Shown piece after piece: positions 22,504-34,929 of a DNA stretch of 64,000 nt. Position 1 is the first letter of the stretch. Each line of letters begins with the position of its first letter. A model generated the notes under the pieces. The model did no database searches. It was given only the letters and a program-made list of their open reading frames with translations, and was not told the origin of the DNA. Made by a program: the position numbers and the translations under genes. The stretch is from Avena insularis. Lineage: Eukaryota; Streptophyta; Magnoliopsida; Poales; Poaceae. The DNA lies in NCBI GenBank assembly GCA_023614405.1, contig CM042697.1, forward strand, positions 299,484,954 through 299,548,953, given 5' to 3'.

Positions 22504-24276
22504 CACATTTGCTTTACCGGGGTGATAGTGGATGTCTAGATCATAGTCCTTGATTAGCTCTATCCATCTTCTCTGCCTCATATTCAGCTCCTTCTAAGTG
22601 AATATATACTTCAAGCTCTTGTGATCCGAATAAATCTCACAACGGTTTCCCATTAGGTAATGCCTCCATGTCTTCAGCGCTAGAACTACGGCTGCTAGTT
22701 CAAGGTAATAGGTATGATAATTCTGCTCATGTTGCTTCAATTGTCAGGATAGATAAGATATTACTTTGCCTTCTTGCATCAACACACATCCGAGACCGTT
22801 CTTGGATGCGCCACAATACACATCAAACGACTTCGTGATATCCGGCATGATCAAGATTGGGTCTAAAATCAATCTCCACTTGAGTTCTTGAAAACTTTCT
22901 TCACATTTATCCGTCCATTCAAACTTCTTATCTTTCTTCAACAATTGGGTCATGGGTCTTGCGATGTTCGAGAATCCTACTATGAACTTGCGGTAGTATC
23001 CCGCCAATCCGAGAAATGCACGAACTTTGGTTTGAGTGGTTGGGGCCTACCAATCTTCAACATCCTTCACCTTTGCAGGGTCAACGGCAATTCCTCCGGC
23101 TGACACAATATGTCCGAGAAATCCTACCTCCTACAACCAGAATTCACATTTTCTAAACTTGGCATACAACTGACGCTCCCTAAGGGTTCCAAGGATGGTC
23201 CTTAGGTGTAGCTCATGTTATTCTTCTGAATTTGGAATAGATCAGAATGTCATCCATGAAAACAACGACAAACTTATCCAGGAAGTCCATAAAAATCTTA
23301 TTCATGAGGTTCATGAAATAATCGGGGGCATTGGTTAATCCAAAATACTTGACAATATACTTATATAATCCGTATCTGGTGGTAAAGGCTGTATTTGGAA
23401 TATCCTCGGCGCGAATCTTGAGTTGATGATAACCAGCTCTAAGATTAATCTTAGAAAACACTTTAGCACCAGTCAACTGGTCAAACAGGTCTTCTATCTT
23501 TGGCAGTGGGTACTTGTTCTTGATGGTGACATCATTCAACTTTTGATAATCCGTACACAAACGGTTACCTCCATCTTTCTTGTCCACAAACAAGACATGT
23601 GATCTCCATGGCGATGCACTTGGTTGGATCAATCCTATCTCCAGCATAGCATCCAGTTGCTTCTTCAGCTCCACTAATTTAGACGGGTTCATACTATATA
23701 GCCTCTGGGCTATGGGTCCAGTTCCAGGGATTAGTTCAATGATAAACTCGATATACCGATCTAGGGGCATACCGGCAAAACATGTGGAAATACATCGGGG
23801 TATTCACAGACTATTCTGACTTGGTCAATGGTTGGTTGGGCTAGACTCTTGTTGCACTTGAATTGACGGGGAAAGGTTTCAGATACATGCTCGACTAATA
23901 TTCCAGCTGTACTGGTCGTGGTTATGGCTTTCTTGGCACAGTCGATTAATCCTTTATGTTTCAACATCCAATCCATTCCTAGTACTACTTCCAAACCTTT
24001 AGTTCCAAGTACTATTAGATTAGCATAGAAATCTATGCCATGGATTTGGATAGGTACGGCCTTGCAAATTTGTCTAGCTTTGGTGGTTGAACCAGGTATT
24101 TGAACTATCATAACATGCTTCAATTTGGTTGGTTGAATCTTACTAGTGCATGCAAATTCTTCGGTAAAAAACGAGTGCGATGCTCCAGAATCAAACAACA
24201 CTCTTTCATGTACCGAGTTAACAAAAAACATACCCAGCATGACATCTGGCGCTTCTTGGGCTTCTTCAGCATGCAT
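22504..24276 (-). pseudogene. Protease, reverse transcriptase and RNase H of the Tekay-like element
   Basis: The protease is at 23761-24276 (active-site FDSGASHSF; GMDWM further on). RT is at 23213-23770 ([29 protein letters not shown]), in a frame that overlaps the protease end. RT connection and RNase H run from 23007 to 22504, ending YHPGKANVV at the CACTA-1 edge. The first RNase H aspartate is replaced (YCGASKNG; GGC codon at 22810-22812). Stops occur near 22743 and 22600, and there is a break at 23010-23210. The rest of pol continues beyond CACTA-1 at 10360. Confidence 0.9.
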
Positions 24277-24299
24277 GAGAAAGAGACGGCCGTTGCGGT

Positions 24300-25440
24300 T
24301 GAGCGAATTCCCTGGGGCAAATCTTCTTCTAGGCTAAACACGACGCTGCTGCTGAGCTGAGGCAGTTGCATTGGGGGTTGCGGCAATCTTCTTGGGGCAC
24401 TCATTGGAATAGTGACCCTTGGTTCCACATTCATAACAAGTCACCTGAGACTTGTCTTTTGCTGCAACAGGCACAACATTGCTTCCAGTCCTTGGGGCAG
24501 TTTTGGTGTTGGTGGCGACATTGTTGTTGTTGAACTTGGGTGGTGCACGGTTGAAATTGCTGGAGTTGCCGGGGTTGTTGTTGTGATTTCATCCGGGCCT
24601 TGGGTTTCCTCCTCCACGGTTGGGATAGGTGGGACGGTTCATCGGGGGTCTTTTGTTTCTTGGGGCAAATCCTGGAGATGGGTTGGGGTGATACTTTGGG
24701 GTATGGTGGTTTCCTGGTTGATGCATCATTGTATGTTTGCGGTTCTCATTGGCTTGGTTGATCTTGCCTTCCATCTGGATGTCAGAATCCACTAAGGCTT
24801 CAATATCAACAAATGGGATATTGACCAACACTGTCTGTATCTCATCATGCAGACCATTCAAGAATCTCTCCTTCTTGGCTTCGGTATCTATCTCATCCGG
24901 TGCATACCTAGCCAATGACAAAAATTTGTCACGGTACTGAACTACTGTCATCCTACCTTGCTTTAGTTATCTGAATTCATCTCTCATCCTCTTGATCAAA
25001 CCCGGTGGCACATGGGTTCTGCTAAACTTGATTTTGAATTCATCCCAAGTCATCATTTGTCCTCCATTCATGGCACGAACGCTGTTCCACCATGCTCTTG
25101 CATCTTCAACCAGATAGTGGGTGGCAAACAGTACCTTCTCGTTGGCTTCCACTCCTGCAACTTCTAGGTTGTTCTCCATGGTTTGCAGCCAATCATCGGC
25201 ATTGAGGGCCTCTTCAGACTCAGTGAAAATGGGTGGGTTGGTGTTCTGGAAGTTCTTGAGCTTGGATCCATGGTTGTATTGATTTCCATGTCCTTGATTG
25301 TTGTTGGCCATCCGAGTGATGTGATGAAGAGTAGCTAAGTTGGCTTTATGTTCAGCTCTTTCAGCTTCGCGGTCAGAAACCAACATTTGCAAGATTTGCA
25401 ACATCGGGTCCGGGGATGAACTGCTTCCTCCGCGAGGCAT
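24300..25440 (-). pseudogene. Gag of the Tekay-like element
   Basis: The probable start is the ATG of MPRGGSSSSPD at 25440. The capsid-like region (DDWLQTMENNLEV, ARAWWNSV, FKIKFSRTHVP) is typical of chromovirus gag. A zinc knuckle CYECGTKGHYSNEC (C-x2-C-x4-H-x4-C) lies at 24397-24438. In-frame stops interrupt it at about 24964 and 24589. Gag would form the particle and bind the RNA; this copy cannot as it stands. Confidence 0.88.
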
Positions 25441-25674
25441 ATGAAGATTGAGATAGATCATGAGAAAAGAGGAGAAATTTCTAAGGTTCAGGGTTTTGAA
25501 AAGTTTTTGAAGTTTGACTCAGATTTTTCTAGAAACTTGCTTTTGATTCATTCATTCATAGCACACGATACAAACACACACCACAACAAAGAAAACAGAT
25601 GGTTTTAAGAACCATTTTGGGAAACTACGATACAGTGGGACCGGATACAACTCACTAACGCTAGTGCTCAAGTG

Positions 25675-26465
25675 CTACTCCTCCTTGGAGTCGGTGTCCT
25701 CCTCATCATCAATGAAGGCGAAGTCATCCTCATCGGTGTAGAAGTCCATGGCCTGATCGTCCAGAAAGTCATCATCATCACTGAGATAGGAGTAGGGGTC
25801 TCCACGGATGTCCTCCCCTGCATTCTCCCTCTCCTCGAGCTGCATATCCTTCTCGTGGACAGTCTTCTCCAGCTCTGTGATCCTGTGGCAGAGACAGGCA
25901 ATGATGCGTTCCTTCTTGTCGAGGTGATGACAACAAGACTGGCGATCCTTCACTAGCATGGAAATGGTCTGATCCTTCTGGGCGGCGATGGTGTACTTGT
26001 GGTTGGCGTCGGAGCGGGCATTGTCTAATTCCTTCTGCCGGTCATACATCATGAAGCTGAGGTGGTCCAATTGAGTCTTCATCTCATGGTGATATGGGGC
26101 CTCCAGTGGTTGTCCCATAAAATCATGCCTTGGATAGAACTCAAAGCGGGTCCTCTTGATCTGATTGATACTCTCTGCCCACACATACGGGCAAGAGCTT
26201 CCTGCATGGCTCTGGCAAGTCCATCGAGCCAGTTGTTCTCTCTGATGGTGAACTGAATTCCCTCTGAGGTGGGGGCTTTGATATTTCCTCGGAGACTTGC
26301 AACAATCATCCATTGCATCTCCTATCCTTCCTGATCGTTGAGCTAAGCTCCGAAGAACCTGGGGTGCGGACGCCCCAACATTTCCGACAACTGGTCCAAG
26401 TCACGCTCAAAGATGAGGTCTCATCCATTCCCCAACTGATAGAACTTTCTATACTTCACGTCCAT
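25675..26465 (-). pseudogene. ORF0-like gene upstream of gag (Tekay-like element)
   Basis: Between the PBS and gag on the same strand is a region with coding character starting at ATG 26465 (MDVKYRKFYQLGNG). It continues as IRENNWLDGLARAM and, after a frameshift near 26175, as NQIKRTRFEFYPR. A charged, coiled-coil-like stretch (about 25850-26050) and a strongly acidic tail (YLSDDDDFLDDQ...FIDDEED, ending 25675) follow. At least three in-frame stops precede the frameshift. Rice RIRE3/RIRE8-type relatives have been described with an extra ORF at this place; that is recalled knowledge. No function is assigned. Confidence 0.6.
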
Positions 26466-26680
26466 CTATAAGAATATAGGATGAGTAAGTTAGTAGAGTA
26501 ATCAAGTGTGTCAAATTTTAGGTAAGTTTGCAAGAATTTTTGAGGAACATGACTTTTCATGAAAGAGTCTAAGTGGTAAGAATCATAATAAGTTTTCATA
26601 AATACTCACTTCCTTGGTTTTGAAACTTAGTTTTTGATTCAAACGTCCATTCTAAAATAGGGTCTCCTATGGTCAGGATG

Positions 26681-26692
26681 GCTCTGATACCA
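26681..26692 (-). other. Primer binding site (tRNA-Met) of the Tekay-like element
   Basis: The minus strand reads TGGTATCAGAGC, three bases after the 5' LTR. It is a perfect match to the initiator tRNA-Met primer consensus. Confidence 0.95.
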
Positions 26693-26695
26693 ACT

Positions 26696-29600
26696 TTTCA
26701 ACACCTGGGTTTTTAAACCCAGATGCCTGTTATGCCATACATCACAATCCCAGGATTACCATTTTTGCGAGACATAACAGATTGGATATCACAGTACATC
26801 ATCCATTACAAAACATACATAAGGTCTTACAACAAATAAAGGATCTCATGATCCAGTCTTAATACAACCATAGCAGCGGAATAACGTAATGATAACGATA
26901 GCGTAAGCGAGATTCCATCTTCATGGTCATAGGCAATGCTGACAATGGGAGATGATCCTAGTTGTCTTAACCTTCCTGCGGTCCATCCTCTTGATAGTCC
27001 TCTTCATAGTCTGGCCACGGGAATATCCAGGGACAAAGCCATGAGTACTCTTTAAGTACTCGCAAACTAATACTAACAAGTGAAGTGGTTTTTGAGTAGT
27101 AAGTACTAGGCTCTAGGTTGTTTTGCAAAAAGCCAAATTTACCTTAGCTGAGTTCAGAAGCAAAGAAATCTAGTTGAAAGTTTTATAACACCTAAGTGGG
27201 AATTCATATCACAACCCTATTGTGGTCAAGTAAAATTCATGAATAATTACATAAGTCATTTTGAGAACATTTGACGACGGAACAGTATGGCCACTCCGAC
27301 TGTCCTTAACCGCGGATGCGGCTATTCAAATAGTTTGACACTCTGCAGAGGTGGTACACTTTCACCACAACATTTGATACATCCGTCAAGAACAATCCTG
27401 AATTCACCATACTCAGTATGCGGATAATCAACCCTAACCTTTCAATTACACGCCCTAGTATAGGCACCTCTCCTGTGAGTTTGGCCTCCCAACCATGACC
27501 AACTATCATCTTGGGAACTGCACAGGTGGACAATGTTCACAAGGCAGCCTCAACTCAAACCTTGGCCGCAAGGCAACCCATACTAAGGTATATAAATTTC
27601 CAGTCAAGCCCTACCCAAATTTTGGGTATTGTGGTAATACGGTAAAATTGGAATGGTATCGCATCCAGACAACCATCAGTTTTATAAAGGCTAAGGCTCA
27701 TGCCTTAACATTTTCATCATCAAAATCATCTGGTGTTCAAGAACACATGTCAAAACATTTTAGTAGAATGACTCATCATTCTAAGGTTTTCATAACCATT
27801 TTCACCAAGTATTACCATCTAAAGTGATCAAGTTTTATGCTTAGCACTAGCATCTACAAGTGGGGGTAAACACTAATGAGGGGTGGTGAACAAGTGTATC
27901 TTATCTAAGTTCAATCTCATGCCTCAGGATGACATCAAGATTATCTAACTTAGGCCAAGTTTTATGTTCTTTATGCTACCTTTAAATATCTTTATAAAAT
28001 CTACAAGTCACTAAGTAACTCCAATAGAAAGTTTTGATAAGGAAATAAAATAACTAAGCTGGCAAATAAAACTAGGATTGGGTATCAAGTGATGCAAGCT
28101 TGCAAGTAAAACTTGCATGGTTTAGCTTAGCTTGCTAAGATATTAGTATGAGCTTGCAAGGATTAGCTTGCTAAGTTGCAAGTGTTAGGTTGCCTTGAGT
28201 AGAGCAGTGGTTGGAGTTCTCCTCAGCTTCTTCCTCATAGTATTCTCCTTCCTCCTCGTATCCTTGGTTGGTACTAGCGTCTATAAATAAATACGAAGTA
28301 CACAATCACCAAACAATACTTAACTACTTTTATTTATCACACCATGGTTTTCACTAGATGACCTAGCATCATCACAAACATTACAATCCTTAAAGCACTT
28401 GTCTTATTTATTTTATTTTGGAAAAGTAATTTCTACTCATTGAAAAACTACCTAAGATTTAATATTCTCCAACTAAAACATGGGATCATGTTGACACATG
28501 TCATCACCACATATTTCAATACATGGGAATGTGATTTAAAGTGGTGTCATAATTTAACAAGTTTTAACCTTTTTATTTTAATTAAATAAAGTGACTAGAA
28601 ATGCCTATGGGGCATTCTTTTATTACTTGTCCATTATTTTTGCAAGTAAACCTAGATATTTTTATATATTCAGAAAGGTCTAGTTAAATGTGATTTTTGA
28701 GAGTTGGAATCAACTCAAAATCTTTTGTGGTTGAATTTTGAAAAATATTTAAATGCAGAAAATCTTCTGCCTTGTTATTTTTAGTATAGGCGATCTTCAA
28801 TTCCAAATAAATTGAATCAAACGGGCTTGGATTAAGAATTCCAGTACCTTTCTAAAAAATTTGTTTTCATGCAATTTGGTTTAGTGAATCGACCTGGGTT
28901 GATTTTTGAATCTAGGTAAAGAACCAAGTTTGAAACTAAAAGAATAAACCTAAATTCAAACTACTGGGTCACGCGTGAATGTAAATGGGCTGGCCCACGG
29001 TGCACAGTGCATGCGCGGGTGAGTTTAAGTGATTTCCCCACCTGTTAGTGAGACAGGGGGTGCGAAGCGGTACGGGGTGATGTGGACCGCACGATCAACC
29101 TCTAATCTAGCGGCTGTGACTTATCTTCTCCGTTGGGTAACGCCGGCGAGACAAAACCCTAGCTTGGCGGTGGGGTCTCACGGTGCTCACCGGGCTCAAA
29201 GCGGGTCGGTGATGTGGGCGAACGAAGTCAATGACGGCGAACCTCCTGGTACCGGCGGCTTCTCCTGGGGTGGCTCCAATCGCTGGATCCTTTCTTCCTC
29301 CTCCATGGCAGACTCCGGTCAAATTCCAGTGACCTGCTGCTCACCTTGCTCCGGGAATGAGTGGGGGTGGTTCTAAGAGAGAGGGAGTGTGTTGGTGTGA
29401 AGAAATCGAGCGGGGGTGGCCTCTATTTATAGTGCCAAGAGGGGACCGAAGGGCACTGGTGGAGCTCGTCGTGGTCGTCGACACAGTGAGCTAATAGCAT
29501 GGGAGACGATAGGGGGCGGTGCTATGCTCCCTGGCAAAGCTCAACGATGTGGTCTCGAGGCGTGGGGCAGTGCGAGACGGTCGGAACGCTGCGGTGCTCT

Positions 29601-30698
29601 GGGCAGGTCCGACAGGCATTTTAATGGTGCACCGTGGCTACGGGTCGCGCGGCGGCGAACGGGGTTGTCTGGCGGTCTCCTGGGATGGTGGTGATCACGC
29701 TTGCAAGCGGCAAGGGCGGCGCGCGGTCTGTGGGCACGTGTCGACTGCATCGCTCTGGCGCGCTCTTAGCATGGCATAGAGGCATAGGACGCAACGGTTC
29801 TAGAGTGGTCCAGTGGCTGGCAGGGCGTTGGCGTTGCTCAGGGGGTGGCAATGGACGGTGGTCAATGTCCCAGACAAGGTGGCTAGGCTTGGTGCTGCTC
29901 CTAGCTTGCTGTCGACTATGGGGTGGCAAGGTGAGGCTCAGCATGCTCACCATTGATGGCAATGGAAAGCTCACAGTGGTGCTAAGAGCTTGTTAACTAA
30001 GATAGGTGATCTACTAATAGCCTGCTGTGAGCTAGAGAGGGAACAAGGTTGGCCAAATCACCGCTCACTATAGTGTTTGTTGTTTGTTTGATTTGTGTTT
30101 GCAATGTGTTTGATGAAATGGCCGAAAGAGATTTGAATTTGAATTTTTGGTTTGAACTTGGTGGGTGAACTAGTTACATACTAGGTAGTCTCTGGTTAGT
30201 TGGAAAGGTCAAGGTGCACTGGTTTGGTTGGTTTTTGAAAATGGGTGATCTTCACATATGTTAAAGATTCAATTTCAATTGTCATTTCAATCAAGTTGCC
30301 AAATGTTTCTGTAAGTTTGGAAGGTGGGACTGGGTTCACTTTTACTTGGTCTAGCAAGGGGTGAAAAGAAATGGAATTGTTTCTGTTTAAATCTTGGACT
30401 AGAAACACTCAAAGTGGCCTAGTGAGCAAGATTGGCAAAAATGACCATTTGCTTGTTTTGTTTGTTTTTGATTTTCTCTTGATTTGTTTTTTCTTGGAAA
30501 AGTTTTAGATGATTTTGTTTTCATCTTTAAACCATTCCTTGCTATTTACAACAATCAAACAAGTCCATTCATGCATTCATACAATCTTCATATACACACA
30601 TGCATTCATATGATGTTGATTAACAAAAGTTTTTGTTAACCCTAATTTTGAGTGATTGGAATTTGATAATAATTGTTCAATATTTTTGGGATGTTACA
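26696..30698 (-). repeat. 5' LTR of the Tekay-like element
   Basis: 4,003 bp; minus strand starts TGTAACATCCC at 30698 and ends ...GTGTTGAAA next to the PBS. It is the full-length partner of 4715-8723. The scattered differences show that insertion is not recent, and the partners are free of large rearrangement. Frames inside (29029-29376, 29416-29694, 29634-29996) are shared with the other LTR and are not genes. Confidence 0.93.
29423..29432 (-). promoter_or_regulatory. TATA box in the 5' LTR (Tekay-like)
   Basis: CTATAAATAG on the minus strand, identical to the 3' LTR copy. This would drive the full-length genomic transcript toward 26696 and beyond. Confidence 0.7.
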
Positions 30699-32174
30699 CC
30701 GAAGTTCTGGGCTCGGAGGTCAAGCAGCGTCGCGGACGCACACCTCTTGTGCTCCCGTCGGTGGATGCGGTCGAGCTGCACAGTATGCTGGTTGCAGCTC
30801 TCCCGGTATGTCCAGTCCTTGAGGATATGGTTGCTGAATTTCAGCGGGTAGATTCTTATTGTTTTTCGATGTCCAGTCCCCGAGTGGCTAGTCGCTAAAT
30901 TTCAGTGGCTAGGTACTTAGGAATTTCTTCGCTATCCAGTCCCCGAGTGACTAGTCGCTGAATTTCAGCGGCTAGGTACTTAAGAACTTTATTCGACGTT
31001 TAATGACATGTGGTCATGTCTGTGCTGGGCCTTTAGCGCGAGTCAGCGGAGCGATTGGCCGCCAAGGAGCGTCTGGAGAAAGATCTCCGCTCCGTGCGGG
31101 AGGTAAACAAGCAACTGCAGGCGACTGCTGGTAGGTCTTTGAGGTGCCCTTTTCCACAATCGTTTTATCTTGAATTTATACTCACGGTCGTGTTGCTGTA
31201 GAGGGTCATTCGGTCGCAATGGCGAAGGCCTGCGAGGGTTTGGTCCCTGCGAGCGACCTGACGGCTGCCCAGACGTCTTTGATCGCCACAGAAAAGTGAG
31301 TGGCCGAGCTGGAGCGAGAGCTCAAAGCCATGAAGGCGGAGGCGGCCTCGGCGGACGAGAGAGCTAAAGCGGCTGTCGCTGCTGCTGCTGAGGAGCGGAA
31401 GGTGTCAGATGCACTCATCGCAGGGCTGCAGACTGAATTGTCGAGTCTTCAGGACTTCATTACAGGGCGCTGCCATCCCTTGATTGGTGAGTTCTTTTTG
31501 TCTTGCGTCTGGTTGGTTTGGCGAGTCCCCGAGCGTGCGGGTCGCCTTTGCGGTTTTGCACCCTTTTGATTGTGAACTGCCTATGCTCTACAAGGAATAT
31601 TCTTGACAACGAGGCCAAGGCGTAGTCGTACAATCCGCGACAGTGTGTCACCATGCTGGTGGACTCTGTCGCTCTTTCGGCGACTTGCATTCATGCGTGT
31701 CTTCAGGAGATTTCACTGACGAAGGTGATCCCTAGTGAACTCACTGAGGTCTGGCGCTACCTAGAGAAGGCTCCATCGGTTGTGGAGTTCATGTCGTGGT
31801 TGGCTTTCTGTCGTGGGGCTGTGACTGCGCTGAGCCTTGGGCTCACGCACTTCCCCGACGACTTTGACCTCGATGATGTCACCAGCGGGTACCCTTCATC
31901 GACGGGCTCGGTCGAGATCTCCGACTTGTTGAAGCTGACCGACCAGGCCGCGGTCTACTCCGATCGGGTGTTGGCGATGGGCGACTTCCTGCCGTATCAA
32001 GAGACGATCGTCGCCCCGAACGACCCTGAACCGGCGAATCGCGACTTCAAGGTGGAGCAACCATTCAGATCGGTGATGGCGGGCACCCTGACGACGTATT
32101 CGTCGAAACCGTGGGTTACCTTCATCCGTGTCCGCAGAGGCGGTGGCGCGTCGTCATCGAAGCCTGCAGAGTAG
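30699..32174 (+). pseudogene. Antisense gene of element A, downstream exons
   Basis: The gene resumes after the Tekay-like insertion. Candidate exons are 30699-30805 (donor GTATGT), 31037-31130 (acceptor TTTAG, donor GTAGGT), 31202-31486 (donor GTGAGT) and 31595-32174. They encode a Leu/Val-rich exon, then Glu/Lys/Ala-rich coiled-coil-like exons (AAKERLEKDL, ERELKAMKAEA), then a globular C-terminal exon (LTEVWRYLEKAPSVVEFM...DLLKLTDQAA) ending at 32174. In-frame stops: TGA near 31297 and TAG near 31624. It runs convergently with pol, which ends at 33013. The exon order parallels the element B antisense gene. Function unknown. Confidence 0.7.
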
Positions 32175-33012
32175 ACCACTTTGCCGATTGGCATTAGTTG
32201 TAAAGAAAAGTATGCCCGCCCTTGTAAGAGAACATATTTTGTTGCCAGAAGGAATGCATGAATGCTTTTGTCAGTTGTGTTTTGACTGTGATTTGTTGGG
32301 TTGTGCGAGTCCCTGAGCGCGTCCACCCTTTTGTGGGGTTTACCTCGTTTCTTTGTGTGTATGCTTGTTGTTGTACTGTTAGTTAGTTTAGGTCGACTCG
32401 CCGTGGTTTGAAAAGCCAGTCGCATGGCGACCCCAAGGGGTGCTCTGTACTTATCCATTTTCCTGGTCGCGAACGGGGTCGGTTTGGTGAGTCCCTGAGT
32501 GTGGTACTTAGCCGTTCTAGTCACATGCCCAAGGTAGGTAAGGACGAAGCGCATTGTGTTTGACGCGTCGCTCCACCTGACTTGGAGAATCAGTCGCGTG
32601 GCAAGTCCAGGACGCGCTCTCATACTTGGTGTTTTCCATAGCCGCATGGGTTTGGACTGGTGTCAGTCCCCGAGGATGGTACTTGACCGTTCGAGTCGCT
32701 GTGCCAAGGATGTGGAGGACTGGGTCGCTGCGAGAAGAGAGTGCGTTCGTCTTGGACCGGTGGGCCAGTCGAGTGAGGCGACTCTGATGGGGCTCCGATT
32801 TGGCGTTTTCATGGACGACACAAGGCCCGAAACTTGCCGGTGCCCTTGTACCGCACTACTTAGCCGTGCCAGTCGCGTGACCAAGGGTTGACTTCTGTGG
32901 TTAGCATGCCTCTATTTTTACGAGTGCGAGTGGCACAAGGTATGGAGAGCAGCCACAATTTGTGCGAATCGATCTGCTTTATTTCATAGCGGGGGGAGTA
33001 CATGTTGGAGTT
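32175..33012. other. Convergent intergenic region of element A
   Basis: No gene. It separates the 3' ends of the antisense gene (plus strand) and pol (minus strand). It contains dispersed copies of AGTCCCYGAG (32310, 32490, 32667) with similar flanks (gtacttagccgttctagtc-like), that is, a diverged tandem repeat also seen in the antisense gene introns. Confidence 0.6.
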
Positions 33013-34130
33013 CTAGGTATAGAACTTCCTTAGGAGGTTTACATTCCATGGCCGGTTGACGTCGAGCTGTCCGTCGCCTCGGACATCGATGAGGTAGTAG
33101 GTCTCGTTGCCTAGGACTCGCCCTATGGCGAATGGTCCCTCCTAGGGGAGAGAGCTTGTGCATGCCCTTCTTGTCATGGATTAGTCATAGGACCAGGTCT
33201 CCTTCCTGGAAGGTGCGAGTTCGGACTCAGAGGTTGTGGTAGCGGCGGAGTTCTTGCTGGTAGATGGCGGTATGGGAGCAAGTTAGGTCGCGTGCTTCAT
33301 CGAGCTGGTCGACTCCGTCTTGGCGTGCGAGCTCATTGTCTGCTTCCTCATAGTTGATGACCCGAGGCGAGTCGTGCTCCAGGTCGGTCGGCATGATGGC
33401 TTCAGCGCCGTACACCATGAAGAAGGGGGTGAACCCAGTCGACCTGTTGATGGAGGTGCGGATGCCCCAGATGAAGGAGGGGAGCTCTTCGACCTAGCAC
33501 CCCGGAGTTCGCTGGAGGGGAACTTGCAGTCGCAGCTTCAGGCCGTGGAGGATGCTCTGGTTAGCGCGTTCCGCCTGGTCGTTGGACTCCGGGTAGGCGA
33601 CTGAGGCGAGGTCGAGCCGTATGTTGTGCTCTTCGTAGAATTCGGCCATGGCTCCCTTGGCGAAGTTTGTGCCGTTACCCGTAATGATGCTATGCGGGAA
33701 CCCGTAGCGATAGATGAGCTCATGGAGGAACTTGGTGGCGGTCTTCCCGTCGCACTTGCGGACTGGCTTGGCCTCCACCCACTTTTTGAATTTGTCAACT
33801 GCAACCAGGAGGTGGGTGTAGCCGGAGGGGGACTTCTTGAAGGGGCCCACCATGTCCATGCCCCATATGGAGAATGGCCAGGTGATGGGGATGGTATTGA
33901 GCGCCGAGCTTGGTACGTGCGTCTGATTGGCGTACTTCTAACACCCGACGTAGCGTTGGACGATGTCGACCGCGTCGGCATGTGCGGTGAGCCAGTAGAA
34001 GCCATGTCGCATGGCCTTGGCAACCAGGGACCGGGCGCCAGCATGGTGGCCACAGTCGCCGGCGTGGATGTCTTAGAGGATTTTGCGACCTTCCGCGGGT
34101 TGTGCGCAGCGTTGGAACATGCCGGTCACG
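33013..34130 (-). pseudogene. Integrase of element A
   Basis: Zinc-binding part GHHAGARSLVAKAMRHGFYW at about 34020-34080, then the core: first Asp in MDMVGPFKKSP (33859), Glu in NDQAERANQ. The second Asp is changed to Gly (IITGNGTNF; codon 33677-33679). C-terminal region FMVYGAEAIMPTD at 33365-33420; pol ends NLLRKFYT before a stop at 33013. Several in-frame stops (near 33494, 33227 and 33940). The catalytic change and stops rule out activity. Confidence 0.85.
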
Positions 34131-34197
34131 CTGTGCTTGTGGAGCTCGCCGTTGATGATGACGAAGGACTTGCAGCAGCGCACGATCATGCAGTCCT

Positions 34198-34790
34198 CTA
34201 TATTGTCTGCGGGTAGGGTCCCCCCTCTAGGTAGGCGACGTATGGCATGGTCCAGTCGCTTGGCCTCGCGACCATGGCGACCTGGGTTGGTTCTGGTTGC
34301 AGCGGTATTTCGATGTCGATCTCCCTCGGGGGAGAGATAGATGGGTTGGTGATGGTGTCGAGGAAGACACTGGCGGGTGGCGTGTGGCAAGCCAACCCGA
34401 CGCGAGAGAGGGAGTCAGCCTCTTCGTTCTTGCGCCGGTCGATCCATTCGACGGAGTAGTCGGCGAAGTGGCCCCCTAGCTGGTCCACTACTTGGCGGTA
34501 TGCCGCCATGGTGGGGGAGATGGAGTCACAGGTGCCGGCGACTTGTGCGGCGATGAGGTCGGAGTCGCCGTAGCAGCGCATGAGGTTGATGTTCATCTCC
34601 TTGGCAGCTCACATGTCGTGGAGGAGGGCCTCGTACTCGACCATGTTGTTGGGGCAGGGGGTGAAGTCGAGGTACAATATGTAGCGCAGTTTGTCGCCCT
34701 TTGGGGACGTGAGGACGATTCCTGCCCCTGCGCCATCTCCATTCTTGGATCCATCGAAGTGGAGCGACCAGTAATGGAGGTACGACAGCT
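34198..34790 (-). pseudogene. Second (archaeal-type) RNase H of element A
   Basis: Motifs HFDGSKNGDGAGAGIV (about 34700-34750), VEYEALLHDM, CYGDSDLIAAQVAG (34560) and RRKNEEADSLSRVG (about 34400-34430) match the extra RNase H acquired by Tat-lineage elements, placed between the first RNase H and integrase. A stop near 34610 interrupts it. Confidence 0.75.
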
Positions 34791-34929
34791 TCTCCGGCTA
34801 CTGTGCCTCCTCCCAGTCGGCGAGGAAGTCCGCCAGGGCCTGCGACTTGATTGCCTTGCGCAGCTCGTACTTGATGTTGTGGACTCCGATCTCGACGGCC
34901 CACTTGGCTACTCGTCCAGTCGCTTCATG

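Larger units (their letters stand above)
4715..30698 (-). mobile_element. Tekay/Del-like chromovirus, complete but nested
   Basis: Both LTRs (4715-8723 and 26696-30698), PBS and PPT are present. Coding order on the minus strand is ORF0-like, gag, protease, RT, RNase H, integrase, chromodomain. CACTA-1 splits the RNase H/integrase junction. Without it the element is about 13.8 kb. Flanking bases are compatible with an imperfect 5-bp target duplication (ccaaa / ccgaa). Lineage assignment rests on the pol style and the non-canonical chromodomain at the integrase C-terminus. Confidence 0.85.

Noticed and set aside
33538..34216. Long frames overlapping element A integrase on the other frames and strand
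   Set aside because: Shadows of the GC-rich integrase coding sequence, which alone carries catalytic motifs.
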